Origin: Acidobacteria bacterium UBA7540
GTDB taxonomy: Bacteria; Acidobacteriota; Terriglobia; UBA7540
Direction: 5' to 3'
Assembly (NCBI GenBank): GCA_002478145.1
Contig: DLMI01000091.1
Location: 30,149 to 57,975, forward strand
Length of the DNA: 27,827 nucleotides
Below are positions 1 to 7,790 of the stretch, in pieces (the stretch's first letter is position 1; every line of letters starts with the position of its first letter). The notes under the pieces are model-generated. The model worked only from the letters and a program-made list of their open reading frames with translations. It was not told the origin of the DNA and ran no database searches. The translations under genes and the position numbers were made by a program.

Positions 1-95
1 CCCTCCGACCGGACGTAAACCCCGCCCTCGCCTTCAACGCGGGTCAGATATTCAATCTTGACTGTCTTTTCACGGTTCGCGTTTTCGCTCGCCAT
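1..95 (-). CDS. hydA: [NiFe] hydrogenase large (alpha) subunit, N-terminus only
   Basis: Only the first 31 codons lie in the window; the gene runs off the left edge. The start is the ATG at 93-95 (minus), with GAGG about 10 nt upstream. The protein begins MASENANREKTVKIEYLTRV and continues into EGEGGVYV, the N-terminal signature of [NiFe] hydrogenase large subunits, which hold the Ni-Fe active site. It follows hydB, hydG and hydD on the same strand, matching the beta-gamma-delta-alpha order of group 3b cytosolic NAD(P)-linked hydrogenases. It is separated from hydD by 189 bp, most of it a palindromic repeat, which is unusual inside such an operon. The subgroup cannot be confirmed because the L1 and L2 cysteine motifs are outside the window. 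Confidence 0.85.
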   Translation of the reverse strand, partial: MASENANREKTVKIEYLTRVEGEGGVYVRSE

Positions 96-130
96 GGCGC
101 TTAACCTCTTTCGTCAGAGCCTCTCTGTAG

Positions 131-287
131 TAGCATGCTGAAAGGCCCATCTGGCATGTCATTCCGAGGAGTCCCGATCTGATCGGGACGACGAGGAATC
201 TCGCCCCGATCAGATCGGGGTTTCCAGAGCGAGATTCCTCGCTTCGCTCGGAATGACAGGCTGGCAGGGTTTTTCAGCAACCTGCTA
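131..287. repeat. 157-bp palindromic MITE-like element between hydD and hydA
   Basis: The ends are imperfect inverted copies of a roughly 40-nt sequence that starts TAGCA, passes through TGCTGAAA and ends GTCATTCCGAG. Inside are nested perfect inverted repeats: GTCATTCCGAG at 158-168 with 247-257; CGAGGAATCTCGC at 192-204 with 229-241; GTCCCGATC at 171-179 with 181-189; and CCCCGATC at 204-211 with 213-220. The whole element can fold into a long cruciform with two terminal hairpins. It has no coding capacity of its own. Its right end (minus-strand reading) is the TAG stop codon of hydD. A related end lies at the kdsA stop (25865-25885). Confidence 0.85.
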
Positions 288-1070
288 CGCTGGCTTATCC
301 CACTTGTCGCCGGCCGACCGGAACGCCTCCGCAAACCCGGTGAACTCTCGAAACAGGCGCACCAGATCGCCGCGCTGCATGCCGTCTTTCAGCAATTGGG
401 CGCTCAACGAATCCGCGTTGGGGGCCTCCAGGGGGCCAAAGCAACCGTAACAGCCGCGATTGTAGGCAGGGCAAATCGCGCCGCAGCCTGTTTGAGTCAC
501 CGGGCCCAGGCAGGGCAAACCGCGCGCCACCATCACGCACACTGTCCCTCGCTTCTTGCACTCCATGCACACTGAATACCCGGGCAAATGAGGGGCGCGT
601 CCTACCAGCAGGGCGGTAATCACTTCCAAAATCTGGTTCTTATTGATGGGGCACCCATTCACCTCAAAGTCCACCGCCACGTGGGAAGAGATGGGGGTGG
701 ATTGCTCCAGGGTGTGGATGTAAGCGGGCGTGGCATAGACAGCGCGAGTGAATTCCGCCACATCTTTCCAATTTCGCAGGGCCTGGATTCCCCCCGCCGT
801 GGCGCAAGCGCCGATGGTGACCAGAAACTTCGAATCCCGGCGCACCGCCTGAATGCGTTTTTCATCTTCGGCGGTGGTAACCGACCCTTCCACAAGCGCC
901 ACATCGTACGGGCCGGGCAAGATTCGCGACCTGGCCTCCAGGAAGTATGCGATCTCCACCTCACCCGCAAGGCTCAGCAACTCGTCTTCAAGATTCAAGA
1001 GCGCCAGTTGACAGCCATCGCAGGAGGAGAATTTGAAAACGGCAAGCTTGGGACGAGCGTCTGGAGGCAT
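285..1070 (-). CDS. hydD: [NiFe] hydrogenase small (delta) subunit
   Basis: This 261-residue protein is the electron-transferring small subunit of a cytosolic [NiFe] hydrogenase. It should carry Fe-S clusters between the large subunit and the HydB/HydG diaphorase part. Visible features are the CDGC pair at residues 17-20 (proximal [4Fe-4S]), EGS and IGACATAGG in the middle, and a C-terminal cysteine-rich stretch including CMECKKRGTVC and GCGAICPAYNRGCYGCFGP. There is no Tat signal, as expected for group 3. I start at the ATG at 1068-1070 because AAGGAGG lies just upstream and hydG ends 1 bp before; a longer upstream reading would overlap hydG. The stop TAG (285-287) is the first triplet of the palindromic element. 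Coupled translation with hydG is likely. Confidence 0.93.
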   Translation of the reverse strand: MPPDARPKLAVFKFSSCDGCQLALLNLEDELLSLAGEVEIAYFLEARSRILPGPYDVALVEGSVTTAEDEKRIQAVRRDSKFLVTIGACATAGGIQALRNWKDVAEFTRAVYATPAYIHTLEQSTPISSHVAVDFEVNGCPINKNQILEVITALLVGRAPHLPGYSVCMECKKRGTVCVMVARGLPCLGPVTQTGCGAICPAYNRGCYGCFGPLEAPNADSLSAQLLKDGMQRGDLVRLFREFTGFAEAFRSAGDKWDKPA

Positions 1071-1071
1071 A

Positions 1072-1938
1072 TTAGAAGTCCTCCTTGCCAAAGAAAGGTT
1101 CGATAGCAGCAAAACTCAGCACGGGGCCTTCCTTACAAATGAATGTGGGGCCGAACTGACAATGGCCGCAAAACCCGATGGCGCATTTCATGTTTCGTTC
1201 CATGGAGAGGAAGATGGATTCCTTGGGGATCCTTCGTGCCAGCGCTTCATAGATCACGAACCGCATCATGATTTCCGGCCCGCAGGTCATCACCAACGTC
1301 TGCTTAGGGTCAACGCGGATGCGATAGAACAACGCGGGAACCACTCCCACTTGGCCACGCCAGTTCTCGTCTGCCAGGTCCACGGTGGTGTGGAGCTCCA
1401 CGCCGCCGGCCTGCCAGCGTTCGAATTCGTCGGTGTACAGAAGATCGGCAGGGGTGCGAGCGCCGCAGAGCAGCACCACCCTGCCGTAATCCTCGCGGTG
1501 GCGCAAAATCGAGAATAGCGCCGGGCGCAGCGGCGCCAACCCGATCCCGCCCGCCACGATGACCAGGCTCTTGCCCAGCGCCTTCCCAAGAGGCCAGGCG
1601 CTGCCATAGGGCCCTCGAACCCCCACCACATCACCCACCTTGAGGCGCCCTAGCGCGCGCGTAACGCTGCCCGCATAACGAATGGTGTGGCCCACCACCT
1701 GGGGCGCACTGGGGTTGGAACTAATCGAGATGGCAACTTCTCCGAAGCCGGGCAAGTAAATCATGTTGAATTGCCCAGCTTGGAAGCGATAGGTGGAAGC
1801 CTGAATGGGGTCCGTGAAGACCAAGGAAAAGGTCGAAATACCGTGGGCCTCGGATTGGATTTCCTCGATAACCGCCGGATGGGGCAGCATCGGGTCCGGC
1901 ATCATCCGCAGTTGTGCAGGGGCAGGTGCTAAGCTCAT
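1072..1938 (-). CDS. hydG: Hydrogenase gamma subunit, FAD/NAD(P)-binding oxidoreductase
   Basis: This 288-residue ferredoxin-NADP-reductase-like flavoprotein exchanges electrons between the hydrogenase Fe-S chain and NAD(P)H. The N-terminal FAD-binding barrel includes RFQAGQFNMI (51-60). The nucleotide-binding half has VAGGIGLAPLRP (128-139) and TCGPEIM (218-224). The C-terminal tail has four cysteines (252, 257, 260, 268) in CAIGFCGHC and FIC, the [2Fe-2S] ligand pattern shared with dihydroorotate dehydrogenase electron-transfer subunits. The start codon overlaps the hydB stop (ATGA at 1935-1938), and the stop is 1 bp from hydD, so the three genes form one tightly coupled unit. PyrK is the main alternative, but the hydrogenase neighbours decide it. 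Confidence 0.93.
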   Translation of the reverse strand: MSLAPAPAQLRMMPDPMLPHPAVIEEIQSEAHGISTFSLVFTDPIQASTYRFQAGQFNMIYLPGFGEVAISISSNPSAPQVVGHTIRYAGSVTRALGRLKVGDVVGVRGPYGSAWPLGKALGKSLVIVAGGIGLAPLRPALFSILRHREDYGRVVLLCGARTPADLLYTDEFERWQAGGVELHTTVDLADENWRGQVGVVPALFYRIRVDPKQTLVMTCGPEIMMRFVIYEALARRIPKESIFLSMERNMKCAIGFCGHCQFGPTFICKEGPVLSFAAIEPFFGKEDF

Positions 1939-3059
1939 CGTTGAACCTTCTCGCGAATAGCTTTAACTTCTTCGGTCAAGTCAATTCCCACAGGACACCA
2001 GGTGATGCACCGTCCGCAACCCACGCACCCGGAAGTCCCGAATTGGTCAATCCAGGAAGCCAGTTTGTGTGTCAGCCATTGACGGTATCGCGACCGAATG
2101 GTGGGCCGGATATTGCCGCCATGAACGTGCGAAAACTCCCGCACGAAACACGAGTCCCAGACGCGCGTCCGGTCCGCGACCGTCGCTTTCAAGTTGCAGG
2201 TGTCTTCCACGGTGACGCAGAAGCAGGTGGGGCAAACTTGCGTGCAGTTGCCACAGCTCAGGCAACGCGCTGCCACGTCATCCCAGCGGGGATGCTCGAG
2301 GTTGTCATAGAGTAACTTGGGCAGGTCATCCGTCCTGAGCTGGCGCTCGATTCCGCGTTCGGCATTCTGCACGGTCTGCGCCGCGCGGCCCAAATCGAAA
2401 GCCGTGGCGGGCTCCCAGGGAGTGTCACGAAGCATCTCCGAACCCATTTCGGAACCCACTTCCATCACCAAGGCATCAGGCAGTTCGGTCACGGCCAAGT
2501 CAAAACCTTCCGTTGCTTTGGGACCGGTCTTCATCGAGCTGCAGAAACAGGTGGAGAAGGCCCGTCCACAGTTAGCCGCCAGGATGAAAATACGCTCACG
2601 CCGGCGCGCGTAATGGGGGTCCCTGAATTCGCCACTGAGAAAAACGCGATCCTGGATGCCAATCGCGGCCACCTCACAGGCACGCACACCGATGAACGCG
2701 CGCAGCGGTATCGTTTCCTCGGCCGCCTTCATCACCCATTTCCCGTCCGTCTTCTCCACCGAGAACAGCTTGACCTGCGGCAGATGGAGAAACCTTTTCC
2801 AACTCTGAGGCCCCACGCCGTAACTGAAGTATTCTTGAGGGCGGGTCTGCTTCAGGCGGTAACGGCCTGGCCCTTGTTCTGCCGTCCAGCCCAGCGGAAG
2901 ATCTTCAACCCCCGCAATCTCATCGAGCACCACCGCGCCCTCACGCACTGTCGGGCCGATGAGGCTGAAGCCGGAAACACGTAAGTTGTCGAAAACCTTC
3001 TGTAAGGAAGGCTTGGGAACAACCACGTTCGCCGAAATTCGGGGAAGGCCTTGTGCCAT
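1935..3059 (-). CDS. hydB: Hydrogenase beta subunit, two [4Fe-4S] protein
   Basis: This 374-residue iron-sulfur protein of the sulfhydrogenase beta / anaerobic sulfite reductase A family relays electrons within the cytosolic [NiFe] hydrogenase. Two ferredoxin-type clusters are visible: [12 protein letters not shown] (about 266-277) and [12 protein letters not shown] (about 345-356). Further cysteines lie at [11 protein letters not shown] and CPTCFC. I chose the ATG at 3057-3059 because TAGGAGG sits 9-10 nt upstream; the 51 extra in-frame residues further upstream have no family character. It is the first gene of the minus-strand hyd operon. In Pyrococcus the homologous complex was described as having sulfur reductase activity; that activity is not implied here. 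Confidence 0.92.
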   Translation of the reverse strand: MAQGLPRISANVVVPKPSLQKVFDNLRVSGFSLIGPTVREGAVVLDEIAGVEDLPLGWTAEQGPGRYRLKQTRPQEYFSYGVGPQSWKRFLHLPQVKLFSVEKTDGKWVMKAAEETIPLRAFIGVRACEVAAIGIQDRVFLSGEFRDPHYARRRERIFILAANCGRAFSTCFCSSMKTGPKATEGFDLAVTELPDALVMEVGSEMGSEMLRDTPWEPATAFDLGRAAQTVQNAERGIERQLRTDDLPKLLYDNLEHPRWDDVAARCLSCGNCTQVCPTCFCVTVEDTCNLKATVADRTRVWDSCFVREFSHVHGGNIRPTIRSRYRQWLTHKLASWIDQFGTSGCVGCGRCITWCPVGIDLTEEVKAIREKVQR

Positions 3060-3669
3060 GAGAATCGAGCCTCCTATTCGACTGAGAAAACGTCTACAAA
3101 CAGAATATACGACCTTGTGGTGACATGCCCTGTCTTCACGACGGAGAGATAGGTGCCCCCCTCTGGGAAATCGTCCTGGCCAGGTTTGTAGCCGGAAAAC
3201 CCTGCGATGCATTAAGGTTTGTCCCGCGTGAGGGAAGAAACCTTGCCAGGAAAATCAGGGATGCTTGCTCGGCCATTGGTGGTTTTGCCTCAACCGCACC
3301 GCTAACATAGCTTTGCAAGCCGTAGACCAAACGCAACCATCAAAAAAGGGGCTTATGTTGAAATATGCAACAATATCCGTCCAGGTTTTCGGACATATCT
3401 GGCATGAAATTGGCCTTTATATGACACCATGCCTTATGGTCTATTTGTCATGGCTTTAATTGCACAGCTAGCCGCGAGTGCGCTGTTTTTTCCCCCTCGG
3501 CCCATCCTTTATGAATGGGCGCCTCTGATGGGACGGAACCATCCCTACAAACTGGGTCAACTCGCGCAGGCGTAGGGTGATTCTTCAGCGCGCGAAGAGG
3601 GAATCTGGAATAGCGTTCGGTTGCATGTTATTCTCCTGTTCCCCATCCCGTGCCACAGGAGATGGCGAC
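3060..3669. other. 610-bp divergent intergenic region, hydB / fruK-like
   Basis: No convincing gene is present; the short open frames lack ribosome sites and family features. It must hold the promoters of the minus-strand hyd operon and the plus-strand sugar kinase. Visible elements are a weak sigma-54-like motif at 3400-3415 and small hairpins such as GCCCAT (3500-3505) paired with ATGGGC (3515-3520). An AT-rich stretch lies around 3360-3460. I see no clear riboswitch. Confidence 0.5.
3400..3415 (+). promoter_or_regulatory. Possible sigma-54 (-24/-12) promoter motif
   Basis: TGGCATGAAATTGGCC has the invariant GG and GC separated by exactly 10 nt, as in the RpoN consensus TGGCAC-N5-TTGC, but the -12 half is imperfect. 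It points toward the kinase at 3670, which would leave a leader of about 240 nt. One match of this quality can arise by chance. Confidence 0.22.
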
Positions 3670-4602
3670 ATGATTGTAACAGTCACGTTAAATCCGGCCA
3701 TTGACAGAAGCCTCACGGTTCCGCGCTTTGAGGTTGGCAAGACCAACCGAGGAGAAGTGAGGCGAACCGACGCTGGCGGCAAAGGAATCAACGTCGCCAA
3801 AGCAGTGAAGCAATTTGAAACAAAAGTTTGCGCGCTGGGGTTTGTGGCGGGAAGCAACGGCCACTTCATCCTCGAGACGCTCGCCGCCAACGGCATTCCC
3901 GCGGACTTCACGAGCGTCCCGGGTGAGACGCGCGTGAACCTGAAAATCCACGATCCCGTGTACAGGACAGAAACCGAACTCAACGAACCCGGCTTTCAAG
4001 TGCTTCCTGAACACCTGGAAGCGATGAAACAAAAGATCAGAGAATATGGCCCCCGTTGTGACGTGATGGTCTTTTCCGGAAGCCTGCCGCCCGGAGCCCC
4101 GCCCGAGACATTTGCAGAACTCATCACCATTGCAAGAGCTTTGGGGGCAAAGTGCATGCTAGACACAGCAGGACCCGCTCTGAGGCACGGACTCGAAGCC
4201 AAACCCCTTTTGCTCAAGCCTAATCGGGCTGAAGTTGAAGAATTGCTTCAAGTGCGATTGAGGACCCGCCGCGAACTGGCCGAGGCAGCCCGCAAATTGC
4301 TTGCAATGGGCGCCGACGAAGCGGTGATTTCCCTGGGGGCTGAGGGTGCGATCGCGGCTACCAAGCAGGATCTGCTATCGGCCCGCCCCCCAGCCGTGGC
4401 CCCGCGAAGCAGCGTCGGAGCCGGCGATGCCATGGTGGCAGCCTTGGCTTATGGAGAAGTGAAACACCTTTCATTTCGCGAGTCATTCCACCTCGCCATG
4501 GCTGCCAGTGCCGCAGCGGTGACGATGGAAGGGAGCAAGGTGGCCGATCTTGCGCTCATCCAAAGTTTGATTCCCCTGGTTCAGATGGAAGATGTCGGGT
4601 GA
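3670..4602 (+). CDS. fruK: 1-phosphofructokinase / tagatose-6-P kinase family (PfkB)
   Basis: This 310-residue PfkB-fold sugar kinase probably phosphorylates fructose 1-phosphate or a related hexose phosphate with ATP in the cytosol. It opens with MIVTVTLNPAIDRSL, the start typical of the 1-phosphofructokinase subfamily. It has the substrate-binding DAGGKGINVAK (about 34-44) and the C-terminal anion-hole/catalytic motif SVGAGDAMVAAL with the base at Asp253. The ATG at 3670 has AGGAG at 3657-3661; the in-frame extension back to 3577 is not family-like. No PTS or regulator gene is adjacent, so fructose-PTS linkage is not shown. The specific substrate, and thus the symbol, is uncertain (fruK, lacC and pfkB2 are alternatives). 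Confidence 0.85.
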   Translation: MIVTVTLNPAIDRSLTVPRFEVGKTNRGEVRRTDAGGKGINVAKAVKQFETKVCALGFVAGSNGHFILETLAANGIPADFTSVPGETRVNLKIHDPVYRTETELNEPGFQVLPEHLEAMKQKIREYGPRCDVMVFSGSLPPGAPPETFAELITIARALGAKCMLDTAGPALRHGLEAKPLLLKPNRAEVEELLQVRLRTRRELAEAARKLLAMGADEAVISLGAEGAIAATKQDLLSARPPAVAPRSSVGAGDAMVAALAYGEVKHLSFRESFHLAMAASAAAVTMEGSKVADLALIQSLIPLVQMEDVG

Positions 4603-5086
4603 AGCAGTCAGGAGTCAGGAGTCAGGAGTCAGTTGTCCCGCCACGACGGGTCAGTCGTCAGTTGTCAGTTGAGAGAACGGGGCTAGGGCAATTTTAGATT
4701 TTGGATTTTGGATTTTGGATTGCCCCCATCCGCCACCCCCTGCCTCCCGCTTGCTGCACGCCTTCGGTCTTCCTCCTGACTTCTGTCTTCTGGCTCCTGA
4801 ATTCTGTAGGTGGGGGAAACACTCCGACTGCCCCCTGCCGACTGCATACTGCCCACCTTCTGTCTTCTTCCTTCTTCCTTCTTCCTTCTTCCTTCTTCCT
4901 CCTTCCTCCTTGCTTCTTCCTTCTGCCTTCTGATTTCTAATTTCTGCCTCCTGCTTTTCAATGGCCCGATCACCCAATGACCCGATGGCTCAATGCTTTG
5001 ATTCACCATTCATCATTCGCTTCGTCCCTTCTTGCCGCTTGACTCATGGCCGCGCAAAACCTACACTCAGCGCGAGGGAAAGTTTC
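4603..5086. repeat. Low-complexity block of heptameric tandem repeats
   Basis: This 484-bp non-coding stretch is built almost entirely from period-7 arrays. They include GAGTCAG units (4605-4632), CAGTYGT units (4652-4672), TTTTGGA units (4691-4721), CTTCTGN units (4773-4807) and the long CTTCTTC array from 4864. Such arrays resemble the short tandemly repeated repetitive (STRR) heptamers known from filamentous cyanobacteria. Short open frames here are repeat artefacts. Confidence 0.85.
4864..5021 (+). repeat. Composite 7-mer/8-mer array, left copy
   Basis: Fourteen consecutive heptads run in unbroken phase from 4864 to 4961, drifting from CTTCTTC to TTTCTGA-like units and ending TTTTCAA. 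Six octads follow (4960-5007: AATGGCCC, GATCACCC, AATGACCC, GATGGCTC, AATGCTTT, GATTCACC). ATTCAYC heptads then run to 5021. The same order recurs 616 bp downstream, flanking the small protease gene. Confidence 0.88.
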
Positions 5087-5506
5087 ATGGGTCTGACGTA
5101 CATCCAAGCGAGCATTGCCAATCCCGCGAGGCCTCGGCGCAGCGCGCGGCTCAAGTTCCTCGTTGACTCCGGCGCAATGTATTCAGTAGTTCCGGCGCCC
5201 GTGCTTCAGCGCTTGGGTATCAAGCCCGGCAAGACCAAGAGTTTTATTCTTGCGGATGGCACTGAAATCAAGCGGTCCCTCGGACAGGCTCTGTTTCGTA
5301 TGAAGGGGGAGGAGGGTGCCTCTCCGGTCATCTTCGGAGAGAAGGGCGACAGCATTCTGCTGGGCAGTATTTCGTTGGAGGTTTTGGGTTTTATCCTCGA
5401 TCCCTTCAAGCGCGAACTGAGGCCATTACCCATGATCTTGGCTTCGCATCGGCCCGATTGGAACCAAGCCCTGCTTTCCCCCCAGTCCCTAGCCCCCAGC
5501 CCCTAG
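5087..5506 (+). CDS. Retropepsin-like (clan AA) aspartic protease family protein
   Basis: This 139-residue small soluble protein has the signature of single-domain retropepsin-like proteases: FLVDSGAMYSVVP (catalytic Asp in DSGA, near residue 28), then FILADGTEIKR and the second-half motif LLGSISLEVLGF. Retropepsin folds act as dimers, one Asp per chain; in bacteria the role of these small genes is mostly unknown. The ATG at 5087 has a weak GAGGGAA upstream and excludes a repeat-derived extension back to 4961. The last residues (SPQSLAPSP) are encoded by the heptamer array beginning at 5480, so the native C-terminus was probably replaced or extended by repeat DNA. It is flanked by direct composite repeats and has no operon partners. 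Confidence 0.72.
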   Translation: MGLTYIQASIANPARPRRSARLKFLVDSGAMYSVVPAPVLQRLGIKPGKTKSFILADGTEIKRSLGQALFRMKGEEGASPVIFGEKGDSILLGSISLEVLGFILDPFKRELRPLPMILASHRPDWNQALLSPQSLAPSP

Positions 5507-5651
5507 CCTCCAACACCTAGCCCCTGCCCTGCTGACTCCTGACTTCTGATTTCTGATTTCTGACTTCTGTTTTTCAATGGCCCGATCACCCGATGACCCG
5601 ATGGCTCAATGCTTTAATTCACCATTCATAATTCGTCATTCATAATTGCCG
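5480..5651 (+). repeat. Composite 7-mer/8-mer array, right copy
   Basis: Fourteen phased heptads (5480-5577) drift from CCCCAGT/CCCTAGC through CTCCTGA to TTTCTGA and end TTTTCAA. The same octad block as the left copy follows from about 5576, with CAATGGCCCGATCACCC at 5575 versus 4959. ATTCAYN heptads then run at 5617-5651. The alignable core of about 61 bp (5575-5635) differs from the left copy at only a few positions. The array begins inside the protease coding region. Confidence 0.88.
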
Positions 5652-5841
5652 TTCTTTCCCCCTTGCCTTGCCCTCCGATTAGCTGTATACCGGAATGGTA
5701 ACGTGGCGGTTATACACCCGGACTACGCGTCGCCATTGCCCGGTTGTCCGCGAGCGCCATGTTGTGAGAGCGAGGCTTGTTCCACACGTTGCGTGCGTGA
5801 CTGTTTACATGCCAGCCGTGGCTGATTAACGGTAGGGGCCG
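5652..5841. other. Upstream region of the ATPase gene
   Basis: This 190-bp stretch has no gene. It marks an abrupt change from repeat DNA to normal composition and must carry the promoter of the ATPase gene. GTATAC and GTTATAC form a loose inverted pair around 5684-5716. No clear -35/-10 pair was found. Confidence 0.4.
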
Positions 5842-7428
5842 ATGTCCAACGACATACTGAACTCTCAAAATCTGCAGACACTCGTGACAAAAGTTGAGGA
5901 GGCAGCTCGCTCAAGCGAAGAAGGGGTGAAACACTTCATCGAGCCGGCGCGGGGCACGCTGCGTAGGGCTGTCAATAGACGACATCACATTGTCTTTGGG
6001 CGACGTGGTTCAGGAAAATCTAGCTTGCTTAGGAAGGGCGGGGCAGACCTGACAACGGGTCGCCGCCCGATCGCGTATGTGAACCTGGAAGCCTTCAAGG
6101 GGCACAGTTATCCTGACGTCCTCCTAAGCGTCCTGATTTCCACTTTTCAGGAGTTCAAGCAGTGGATCGAAACAGCCGCCGTGAATCCAGCACACAAAAC
6201 ATCCTTCTGGGATAAGCTGTTTGGGACGAAACCGGCACGCCCTGCCTTCAACCGCAGGGCAAGCGCTCTGCTCGCCGTTAAGCTTAAAACCCAGATCGAA
6301 GAGTTGCAAACACAGTTGCATGCAGTTGAGGACGCACACCTGAAGATTATCAGGTCAGTGCAAGAGCAGGACAGCAGCGGACTTAAGGCCGGCGCCGGAA
6401 TGAAGGCTGAGTGGGTTTCCGCGTCCTTCGAAGCCTCGACCAGCTCGGCCAAGGCCCGGCGAGAGGAGGCGGAGGAACAGTACAGACGGAGCAAGATAGA
6501 CTTCCTGCACCGCCATATTATGGATTATCAGCAATTGTTTCGTGACATGTCTGTCCTTTCGTCAGGAGATTCCTACCTGTTCCTAGACGACTTGTACCAC
6601 ATCAGGCGGGCCGACCAGCCTCAGGTCATCGACTACTTCCATAGGATCGCGAAAGACCATGGTCTGTGGCTCAAGATCGGGACAATTCGCCATCGAACCG
6701 ACTGGTACTATCACGGGAACCCTCCGATTGGGGTCAAGCTAGGTGATGATGCGGACCAGATCGATCTCGACATTACCTTGGAGAAGTACTCCGTTGCCAA
6801 AGAATTCTTACTCAGGATTCTCAGTAATTTTGCGAAGGAGTGCGCTCTCAGCGTTAGCGATCTAATGACAGACGGCGCAGTAGATCGACTGGTCTTAGCA
6901 AGCGGCGGCGTGGCCAGGGATTTCTTATCGGTTTTCCGAATGTCGGTCGAGGTCGCACGAGAGCGCACTGGGTCGAGCGCCCAAGGCGGAGACAAAATTA
7001 ACGCCGAGGACGTCAACGTCGCCGCAGGCGAATATGATGGTCCCAAGCGGGAGGAGTTCAAGAAAGACACTCCGGAGGACGACCAGAGCCTCGATGAGGA
7101 GTTCCAGACCATTCGGAATTTCTGCCTGGAAGAAGCCAACTCGAACTGTTTCCTCTTGGGGAAGGACGCCAAAGGGAGCGAGGTCGCTCTGATTCACGAG
7201 CTGGTCGACCTCAAGTTACTTCACCTGGTTCGGTCACGTGTCACGGTCAGCGGTAGGCCCGGAAAAATCTTCGAGGCGTACATGCTTGACCTGAGCCAAT
7301 ACGCCGGTGCTCGGAAGCGGCGGGGCTTGGAAATGATCGAATTCTGGAAGCCAGGGGGCCAAGAAAGCCTAAGAAAGGCGTCCTTAATCTACAATATCAC
7401 ATCCAAGCAGGCCTACGGCTCGCAATAG
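5842..7428 (+). CDS. P-loop ATPase of unknown function
   Basis: This 528-residue predicted cytosolic ATPase has Walker A GRRGSGKS at 53-60 and a Walker B-like YLFLDD at 245-250. A long charged, probably coiled-coil stretch lies between them (about 140-220, rich in E, K, A, R). A basic sensor-like segment (IGTIRHRTDWYY) is near 280-290. The rest resembles the helical and winged-helix tails of STAND/AAA-type ATPases, but I cannot assign a family. The ATG at 5842 has only a weak purine-rich AGGGG upstream. It stands alone, with 362 bp to the next gene. Its place beside a membrane protein and an NDT/TIR-like protein in repeat-rich DNA is compatible with anti-phage or stress signalling, which is inference. 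A generic ATP-binding regulator is the alternative. Confidence 0.75.
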   Translation: MSNDILNSQNLQTLVTKVEEAARSSEEGVKHFIEPARGTLRRAVNRRHHIVFGRRGSGKSSLLRKGGADLTTGRRPIAYVNLEAFKGHSYPDVLLSVLISTFQEFKQWIETAAVNPAHKTSFWDKLFGTKPARPAFNRRASALLAVKLKTQIEELQTQLHAVEDAHLKIIRSVQEQDSSGLKAGAGMKAEWVSASFEASTSSAKARREEAEEQYRRSKIDFLHRHIMDYQQLFRDMSVLSSGDSYLFLDDLYHIRRADQPQVIDYFHRIAKDHGLWLKIGTIRHRTDWYYHGNPPIGVKLGDDADQIDLDITLEKYSVAKEFLLRILSNFAKECALSVSDLMTDGAVDRLVLASGGVARDFLSVFRMSVEVARERTGSSAQGGDKINAEDVNVAAGEYDGPKREEFKKDTPEDDQSLDEEFQTIRNFCLEEANSNCFLLGKDAKGSEVALIHELVDLKLLHLVRSRVTVSGRPGKIFEAYMLDLSQYAGARKRRGLEMIEFWKPGGQESLRKASLIYNITSKQAYGSQ

Positions 7429-7790
7429 GCGACAGCCAGGAAGAAAGCAGGGGGCAATCGCAACCGCAATCGGGTAGCCACGGTCAGTGCGGTTTTGACC
7501 GTGGGTTCTTCCCTCGGTGGCGAAGGCATAGCCTGTTGGAACGGCTTCACGTGAGTCCCATGCTGTAAGGGGTGGTGAAGATGCTGGAAGATCGCTGGTG
7601 GTAGAGTTCCAACAATTTTCCTTTGGAAAATGTAACAGTTGCGGCGCGCCCCATCCACATTGACTACGTGCGGTTAAAGTTGGGGCATAGGGCATGACAA
7701 AAGCCCACGGTCAGGACTGGATTGTCCGTGCCTGCCCGCTGGCGTTGAGGGTGGGGGAAGTGCTTTAATGCAAACATCCCAAGAAGTGGG
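7429..7790. other. 362-bp spacer with REP-type hairpins
   Basis: No supported gene is present. It holds one family-B REP (7471-7505), a related degenerate hairpin (CACGGTCA at 7706 with TGTCCGTG ending 7730) and a distant inverted pair, GTTGGAAC near 7532 and GTTCCAAC near 7606. Confidence 0.55.
7471..7505 (+). repeat. REP-like hairpin, family B, copy 1
   Basis: It starts CGGGTAGCCACGGTCAG. CCACGGTCA (7478-7486) pairs perfectly with TGACCGTGG (7496-7504). GTAG stands 5' of the hairpin, the arrangement used by REP elements recognised by RAYT transposases. Confidence 0.7.

Noticed and set aside
3104..3109. TATATT as a -10 box for the hyd operon (minus strand)
   Set aside because: No acceptable -35 at 16-18 bp upstream was found.
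4651..5009. Lysine/arginine/glutamate-rich frames in the heptamer block
   Set aside because: They are translations of the 7-bp tandem repeats, with no ribosome site and no non-repeat sequence.
4603..5651. Possible CRISPR array
   Set aside because: The units are only 7-8 bp, contiguous and degenerate. There are no conserved 24-40-bp repeats with unique spacers and no cas genes.
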